This document shows, one piece after another, positions 23,254 to 28,036 of a stretch of 28,036 nucleotides of DNA. How positions within the stretch are numbered: position 1 is the first letter of the stretch; the number at the start of each line of letters is the position of its first letter. Both the position numbers and the translations under genes were made by a program. The DNA comes from Candidatus Dadabacteria bacterium RIFCSPHIGHO2_12_FULL_53_21 (lineage in GTDB: Bacteria; Desulfobacterota_D; UBA1144; Nemesobacterales; UBA2774), in assembly GCA_001775255.1 (NCBI GenBank), contig MFCJ01000092.1, positions 2,216 through 30,251 of the forward strand. The letters run 5' to 3'. The notes beneath the pieces are model-generated. The model saw nothing but the letters and a program-made list of their open reading frames with translations. It was not told the DNA's origin and searched no databases.

Positions 23254-24954
23254 ATCAAACAAAACCTCAAGAAGAAATTTTCAAAACCTTTAAAGAAAAT
23301 CCCGACCTTCAGGGAGAGCCTGGGGATATCTACGCTTCCCGAGCTTATCGAATTCAGCACGGACAGGTATCCGGACAACATTGCCTACCGCACTCCGAGA
23401 GGAAACACCCTGTATGAACTCACATACGGAAGGGTGATGGAATACGTAAAGAAATTTGCGAGATACATGAAAGAGCTCGGCATCGGGAAAGGGGACCACG
23501 TGGCTATACTCGGGGAGAACAGGCCCGAGTGGGGCATATCCCTTTTCGCAGTTTCCTGGATAGGGGCAGTCGCAATTCCGCTCGACGCCCGAGCCGCTCC
23601 CGACAGCCACAAATTCATATTATCTTTCTCGTCCGCAACAGCTGTAATCGTTTCGGGCTCATTCTATAACGCCATCCTTTCAATTGCACCGGATTTAAAG
23701 GACATGACGAATATCATCCCTATGGACAATATCGAGGACATCTGCGGCAGGTACGCGTCGGGGCAGGCTGCGGAGAACGTCGACCCGGACAGTCTCCTCG
23801 AAATCCTCTTCACTTCGGGGACCACGGGAGACCCTAAAGGCGTAATGCTGAGTCACCGGAATATAACGTCGAACGTCGACGATGTACACAGAACGATAAA
23901 CTACGGCCCCCGGGACAGGGCGTTTTCCATACTGCCCGTACACCATTCGTATGAATGCACAGGGGGGCTTATCGCGACATTCGGGAGCGGTATGAGCGTC
24001 TTTTACGGGAGGGGGTTAAAGCCGAGGGACCTCCTCCAGGACATGAAGCTCGCCAAACCGACCGTCTGGCTCTGCGCGCCGCTCATTCTTGAAAAGCTTT
24101 ATCTGAGGATCCATAAAGAGGTGACCGGCCAAAAGGGGATAAAGGGATTCTTATCGAACGTAATGCCCAGGGGCTATATAAAAAAGAAGATCAGGCAGAG
24201 CCTCGGCCTGGGCGATATCAGGCTCATCGTGTCGGGCGGCGCGGCGCTGCCCGGCTGGGTCTCTTCGGGGCTTTTCGATTACGGGCTCGAGGTAATCGAG
24301 GGTTACGGCCTGTCGGAAGCCTCCCCTCTCATAACGGTGAACCCGCCCTCTGACCCCAGGCCCGGAAGCATCGGGATGGTGATACCGAGCAACGACGTCG
24401 AAATAAGGGACATAGACTGCGAGGGGAACGGAGAGATCGCGGCTAAAGGGCCTAACATCATGATCGGGTATTACAAAAATAAATCGGCTACGGATGAGAC
24501 GATAACCCGGGACGGGTGGCTGCTCACGGGCGACATAGGTTATTTCGACGAGGACGGATACCTGTATATAACCGGAAGGAAGAAATTCGTAATAGTCACG
24601 AGGGGAGGAAAAAATGTATTTCCTGAAGAGATAGAAGAGAAACTAACAAAATCCCCGCTCATAGAAGAAGCCCTCGTTTTCAGTCCGGACGACATCGATA
24701 TACAGGCTCTCATATACCCGCAGATGGAGGAAGCTCAAAAAAAGCTCGAGCAGATGGGAGAGCAAATCACACCGGAAAATTTATGGAAGCTGATTCGGCT
24801 CGAAGTGAGAAAGACAAACGGGGAACTCGAGGCGTACAAAAAGGTCAGGCACTTCGCGCTCAGGCTCGAAGAGTTCCCCAAGACCACCACCCGTAAAATA
24901 AAACGCTATCTCTTCCGGGACTTACGCCTTACTCAGGATACCAGGATATTGTAA
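23254..24954 (+). CDS. Long-chain acyl-CoA synthetase / AMP-dependent ligase with apparent ATC start
   Basis: ANL-superfamily ligase that activates a fatty acid with ATP to acyl-AMP and then acyl-CoA. Motifs: phosphate-binding TSGTTGDPKG (187-196), EGYGLSEASPL, GWLLTGDIGYFDEDGYLYITGRKKFVIV with the hinge, and FPKTTTRKIKRYLF with the catalytic Lys at the C-terminus. The conserved N-terminus (TLPELIEFSTDRYPDNIAYRTP...ELTYGRVMEYVKKFARY) lies upstream of the first ATG (23434) in the same open frame. Between the stop at 23182 and 23431 there is no ATG, GTG or TTG. ATC at 23254 has GGAG (23243-23246) seven bases upstream and gives a basic N-terminus and 566 residues, the normal size. A lost start codon or sequencing error cannot be ruled out. 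Confidence 0.85.
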   Translation: MKQNLKKKFSKPLKKIPTFRESLGISTLPELIEFSTDRYPDNIAYRTPRGNTLYELTYGRVMEYVKKFARYMKELGIGKGDHVAILGENRPEWGISLFAVSWIGAVAIPLDARAAPDSHKFILSFSSATAVIVSGSFYNAILSIAPDLKDMTNIIPMDNIEDICGRYASGQAAENVDPDSLLEILFTSGTTGDPKGVMLSHRNITSNVDDVHRTINYGPRDRAFSILPVHHSYECTGGLIATFGSGMSVFYGRGLKPRDLLQDMKLAKPTVWLCAPLILEKLYLRIHKEVTGQKGIKGFLSNVMPRGYIKKKIRQSLGLGDIRLIVSGGAALPGWVSSGLFDYGLEVIEGYGLSEASPLITVNPPSDPRPGSIGMVIPSNDVEIRDIDCEGNGEIAAKGPNIMIGYYKNKSATDETITRDGWLLTGDIGYFDEDGYLYITGRKKFVIVTRGGKNVFPEEIEEKLTKSPLIEEALVFSPDDIDIQALIYPQMEEAQKKLEQMGEQITPENLWKLIRLEVRKTNGELEAYKKVRHFALRLEEFPKTTTRKIKRYLFRDLRLTQDTRIL

Positions 24955-25006
24955 AAACCGGTTTAAATTAATACTATGCGGGATAGCCAATATATAAGTT
25001 TGGCAT

Positions 25007-25012
25007 TATAAT
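25007..25012 (+). promoter_or_regulatory. Candidate -10 element for the L,D-transpeptidase gene
   Basis: A perfect TATAAT sits 121 bases before the ATG at 25133, in AT-rich DNA. No good -35 is seen at the usual distance. The repeated ACTGAAATTT motifs lie just downstream. Confidence 0.35.
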
Positions 25013-25027
25013 AAAAGTACCGAATTA

Positions 25028-25061
25028 ACTGAAATTTTATTCACATGTACTGAAATTTCAG
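25028..25061 (+). promoter_or_regulatory. ACTGAAATTT direct repeat with 12-base palindrome, operator candidate
   Basis: ACTGAAATTT occurs at 25028-25037 and again at 25049-25058, start-to-start 21 bases, two helical turns. The second copy is part of the perfect palindrome CTGAAATTTCAG (25050-25061). It lies between a TATAAT and the L,D-transpeptidase start, a fitting place for a regulator site. Confidence 0.45.
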
Positions 25062-25132
25062 CTATTCTTGATCGGGTCGGGGTTATGTAAAGCGGGCTGA
25101 ATACTAATTCGGCTTAAATCTGATAATCGGAT

Positions 25133-26917
25133 ATGAATAATATGGCGTTATTCAGAGGAAAAAGGCTGACGGCAGTCCTGGTTGCGCTCGCATTTTCGGG
25201 AGCAATTATGGCGGGCTGCATCCAGCCGGGGCAGGAAAAGACGTCTAACAATACAGGCGTTTCCTCTCCCCAGTCCCCTGATACCCTGCTCAGTCTCGTA
25301 AGCGGTATCATAAGACAGAGAGTGGACAATCCAGAGACCCCAAAATCCATCGTCATCAACAATGACAGCGTAAAATTCTCCGGCTCGTTACCAGCCCTGT
25401 ACCGGAACCAGAATTACCAGCCGATATGGGTGGGGGACAAGGGGCCGAAGCCCGAGTGCGATGATATGGTAGAGGTCGTTCAAAACAGCTACAAGGAAGG
25501 CCTTAACCCCGACAACTACAACCTGAAAGAGATCGATTACACACTTTCGAGAATAAAGGCGGTAAGCGGGTCGGGGAAATTACCCACTCCCGAATTACTT
25601 GCGGAGCTCGACATACTGCTCTCGAACTCGTTCCTTAAATATGCGAGCAACCTTCTTTACGGACAAATAAACCCCGAACAAATCGACCTCGAGCTCGTAT
25701 ACGGGGAGAAACCCGTAGACCTTAACGGGCTGCTGGTCGCGGCGGTAAACGAAAACAAGATCGACGAAACGCTCAGCAGCCTGCTTCCGGATTATCCGGT
25801 TTACGGCAGACTGAAGAACGCTCTCGTCGAATATAGAGAATACGAAGCCGAAGGCGGATGGAAACCCATACCCGCGGGCCAGAAACTCAGGAAAGGATCG
25901 AGAGGCGGGAGAGTCACCGCGCTTAAAGAAAGGCTGGCCGTGACAGGAGAGCTCGACAGCTCCGCCGTGGGGAATGACGTCTTCGATGAAACGCTCGAGC
26001 AGGCGGTGAGGAAATATCAGGAAACGAACGGACTATACCTGGACGGAGTCGCCGGGGATTCGACTATCGAATCGCTGAACGTCCCGGCTGCCGAGCGCGT
26101 GAATCAGATAGAGTTGACGCTCGAGCGCTGGCGCATATTGCCGAAAAGCCTCGGAACGAAATTCGTGCTCGTCAACATAGCTAACTACCACCTCTATGCC
26201 GTTGAAAATAATAAAGACGCCGTAAACATGAGAATCGTGGTGGGTAAGCCAAAGTGGAACACGCCTATTTTCAGCGAGCAGATGACTCACATCGTTTTCA
26301 ACCCGTATTGGAATATTCCGCCCAGCATTTTCAGGGACGACATAGCGCCGCTGATTAAGTCCGACCCCGATTACATGGCAAACAGGAACATAGAGGCCGT
26401 GGGACTCGAAATGGAGCAGACGGAAAGCGTGGACGAAACCGAAATAGCCTCAGCCAAGGAAGAATATCTGTCCAAAGTGCTTACCGGCAATTACAGGCTC
26501 CGTCAGAACCCGGGTCCATCCAACCCTCTCGGCAGGGTGAAATTCCTTTTCCCAAACAAGCACTCGGTATACCTCCACGATACCCCGAACAGGGGATACT
26601 TCCAGAGGGCCCAGAGGAATTTCAGCCACGGGTGCATAAGGGTGGAGAAACCGGTCGAGCTCGCGGAGTTCGTGCTCTCTTCAGACCCGGAGTGGACGGA
26701 TGAGAGAATAGAATCGGCAATGAAAAGGGGCAGGACCCAGACCGTTGACCTGCCGGCCCCGGTGACAGTCTATATACTTTATTTTACCGCGTGGGCCAAC
26801 GACGACGGGACAGTGAGCTTCCATAAGGATATATACGGGCTCGATCAGATACTCCAGAACGCCCTCCTGCAGTCGGAGGCGAGAAAGATGGACGTCGCCG
26901 CAAAAGAAGTAAAATAA
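25133..26917 (+). CDS. L,D-transpeptidase, YcbB-like, probable lipoprotein
   Basis: Cross-links peptidoglycan stem peptides or attaches proteins to them in the periplasm. The 594-residue protein has a basic N-terminus, hydrophobic segment and MAGC, an acceptable but imperfect lipobox (Cys about 28). It follows the YcbB order: scaffold domain (about 60-240), a peptidoglycan-binding repeat (KLRKGSRGGRVTALKERLAVTGEL...YLDGVAGDSTIESL, about 255-320), then the YkuD catalytic domain with the insertion (about 335-560). The catalytic motif is SHGCIRV with H499 and nucleophile C501; HDTPNR lies before it. Length is close to E. coli LdtD/YcbB. It stands alone, with a hairpin immediately after its stop codon. 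Confidence 0.93.
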   Translation: MNNMALFRGKRLTAVLVALAFSGAIMAGCIQPGQEKTSNNTGVSSPQSPDTLLSLVSGIIRQRVDNPETPKSIVINNDSVKFSGSLPALYRNQNYQPIWVGDKGPKPECDDMVEVVQNSYKEGLNPDNYNLKEIDYTLSRIKAVSGSGKLPTPELLAELDILLSNSFLKYASNLLYGQINPEQIDLELVYGEKPVDLNGLLVAAVNENKIDETLSSLLPDYPVYGRLKNALVEYREYEAEGGWKPIPAGQKLRKGSRGGRVTALKERLAVTGELDSSAVGNDVFDETLEQAVRKYQETNGLYLDGVAGDSTIESLNVPAAERVNQIELTLERWRILPKSLGTKFVLVNIANYHLYAVENNKDAVNMRIVVGKPKWNTPIFSEQMTHIVFNPYWNIPPSIFRDDIAPLIKSDPDYMANRNIEAVGLEMEQTESVDETEIASAKEEYLSKVLTGNYRLRQNPGPSNPLGRVKFLFPNKHSVYLHDTPNRGYFQRAQRNFSHGCIRVEKPVELAEFVLSSDPEWTDERIESAMKRGRTQTVDLPAPVTVYILYFTAWANDDGTVSFHKDIYGLDQILQNALLQSEARKMDVAAKEVK

Positions 26918-26945
26918 TACCGGCATTATTCCATATCAGCCGGTA
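26918..26945. terminator. Weak bidirectional hairpin between convergent transcripts
   Basis: TACCGGC (26918-26924) and GCCGGTA (26939-26945) form a perfect 7-base stem with a 14-base loop directly after the transpeptidase stop. On the minus strand it is followed by TTATTTT, so it works better as terminator for the reductase transcript coming from the right. Confidence 0.5.
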
Positions 26946-27038
26946 AAACCCAGACGATCGGTCCTATAGTTTTTCTTCCGGAAGATTAAAAAGTCAGGAA
27001 CAGAATACGCGCGGAGTGCATTGCGCGGAAATGCGGTT

Positions 27039-27251
27039 TCAATTCAAGCTGTCCTTTAAGACCTGCGTCTGGTTGTTCATTATGACCATGTGTATTTCTG
27101 CGGTCCTGCCGTCCTCGAACTTGACCTTGTAGGACTTCCCGACCATCTTGTTCACACTGCCGACGATCTCGCCTTTAAGACCCGGTTCAAAGACCTGTTC
27201 ACCTGTCTTAATCTTGAGGACGACCTTGAATTTGGTACCCTGCACATACAT
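27039..27251 (-). CDS. Small beta-rich (SH3-like) protein of unknown function, downstream of reductase
   Basis: A 70-residue protein starting MYVQGTKFKVVLKIKTGEQVFEPGLKGEIVGSVNKM and continuing KSYKVKFEDGRTAEIHMVIMNNQ. Alternating hydrophobic strands, the G-x-F-x-PG turn and the KFEDGR turn suggest a small SH3-like barrel, somewhat like NifZ or the variable chain of ferredoxin-thioredoxin reductase, though no family is recognised with confidence. It lies 39 bases after the stop of the nitrite/sulfite reductase-like gene on the same strand and has a GGAGA ribosome site, so it is very likely co-transcribed. A helper role in electron delivery to the reductase is a guess based on position and fold only. 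Confidence 0.7.
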   Translation of the reverse strand: MYVQGTKFKVVLKIKTGEQVFEPGLKGEIVGSVNKMVGKSYKVKFEDGRTAEIHMVIMNNQTQVLKDSLN

Positions 27252-27290
27252 AGCTGATTTTCTCCGATAGAACCCGGAGCGCGGACGCCC

Positions 27291-28036
27291 TTAATTTTTG
27301 GCTGATTTTGTCAGCACTGTCTGGAGCCTCTCGCACTCGGCGTATAAATCCTTTGCTGTCGACAGCATATCAGCAGCGAGCTCCGCAGTCGGCTCACGGT
27401 ATATCTTGTCCTGAAGCGTCGAGCTTAAATCCATCCACTTACCTTCCGCGTCGCCAGTCCTGACCAGGAGGTTCTCGAACTCCCACATGGTCTGCTCCGA
27501 GGTGAAGGGGTCGACGAGCTTTGTATAGAGCGGCACGTGAGCGCTCGCTGCGCAGGAGTGATAGGATTCCATTGTCGACGCCGCATATTCCCCGTGTGTG
27601 AGCAGCGCTTCGGCCTGCTGAATCCGCTTCTGCGCGTCCGTGAAGGTGGGTATCTTCTCTTCGACGGTGGCGCCGGCGCATTCTCCCTTCATGCCCTTCT
27701 GGAGCTCGAATTTCTCTTCTTCGTGCCCCCAGTCATCGTAGAAAGTGGGGTCTTCCTCGAATGAAGGTATCTCCGTGAAATGATTTATTTCGTCCTTTAA
27801 GCGGTCCCTTCCGAGCCTTTCCATCACTATATCGAAGTGCTCTTCGCCCTGCTTCTCGTCCCGGTAGAGCTCGAGAAGCCTCTTTACGACCTTAGGCGCG
27901 TTCCTCGTCGGGACCTTTATGATAGAAGTAGCAAGCCGGGTGTCGTCCCCGTATAGACCGCCTCCTATGAATACCTGCTCCGCCGGGACGTTCCGTCCGT
28001 CCTTCGAGAGCGATGCCCCCTGAAAGCCTATGCTCG
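27291..28036 (-). CDS. Nitrite/sulfite reductase-like protein, C-terminal part with HEPN-like extension (5' end outside window)
   Basis: The frame is open to the right edge, so only the last 248 residues are seen. Residues 1-86 of the fragment (IGFQGASLSKDGRNVPAEQVFIGGG...IKVPTRNAPKVVKRLLELYRDEK...FDIVMERLGRDRLKDEINHF) match the end of ferredoxin-type siroheme nitrite/sulfite reductases. An acidic linker follows with DWG (101-103) and GECAG (117-121), then a helical domain (about 130-245: TDAQKRIQQAEALLTHGEYAAS..., ending ECERLQTVL) that resembles a HEPN-type bundle but lacks the R-x4-6-H nuclease motif. The siroheme/4Fe-4S cysteines would lie upstream of the window, so nitrite versus sulfite cannot be told. 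A Met at 27825-27827 is internal. Confidence 0.78.
   Translation of the reverse strand, partial: SIGFQGASLSKDGRNVPAEQVFIGGGLYGDDTRLATSIIKVPTRNAPKVVKRLLELYRDEKQGEEHFDIVMERLGRDRLKDEINHFTEIPSFEEDPTFYDDWGHEEEKFELQKGMKGECAGATVEEKIPTFTDAQKRIQQAEALLTHGEYAASTMESYHSCAASAHVPLYTKLVDPFTSEQTMWEFENLLVRTGDAEGKWMDLSSTLQDKIYREPTAELAADMLSTAKDLYAECERLQTVLTKSAKN

Overview
The window is a gene-dense stretch of a bacterial chromosome. The bacterium looks Gram-negative: there are two probable lipoproteins, a YcbB-type L,D-transpeptidase, a secreted VWA protein and a PhaR-type regulator. Codon use favours AGG for Arg and ATA for Ile, and most genes carry a strong GGAG-type ribosome site. TTG starts occur (scpB, pepA). 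The style and gene content fit a Desulfobacterota-like ('deltaproteobacterial') environmental lineage, but nothing here fixes the taxonomy. No rRNA, tRNA, CRISPR array, insertion sequence or phage gene was seen.

Layout. Bases 1-5845 form a co-directional block: metK (5' end outside the window) and ahcY of the S-adenosylmethionine cycle, then xerD, an M50 membrane protease, scpA and scpB (chromosome segregation, with ATGA and 14-base overlaps), then a QueG-like 8-cysteine iron-sulfur protein of unknown job. Next come der (ribosome assembly GTPase), a convergent family-4 glycosyltransferase, a Gly-rich lipoprotein, phaR (minus) divergent from ilvE, and a minus-strand pair sppA-pepA of proteases.

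Bases 14400-18560 are the most accessory-looking part. Two small SdpR/ArsR-type repressors, about 60% identical over their first 68 residues and sharing an N-terminal Met-Gly-Cys, flank a type III polyketide synthase fused by an ATGA overlap to an ICMT-like methyltransferase (an alkylpyrone/alkylresorcinol plus O-methylation cassette of the BpsA-BpsB or SrsA-SrsB kind), a 766-base gene desert and a DoxX membrane protein. This is the best candidate for a little-described regulated system.

Bases 18800-21300 hold an M20 peptidase, a short CbiX-type chelatase and a HAD hydrolase ending in a clear terminator. A minus-strand secreted VWA/PPC-like protein follows. It is separated by a palindromic, apparently bidirectional promoter from a decayed DUF486 gene fragment and an acyl-CoA ligase. 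The ligase's conserved N-terminus is encoded in frame but has no ATG, GTG or TTG in front of it, and an ATC sits at ideal distance from a GGAG site. The window ends with an L,D-transpeptidase lipoprotein, then (minus strand) a 70-residue beta-rich protein and the C-terminal end of a nitrite/sulfite reductase-like protein carrying an extra helical (HEPN-like) domain and running off the right edge.
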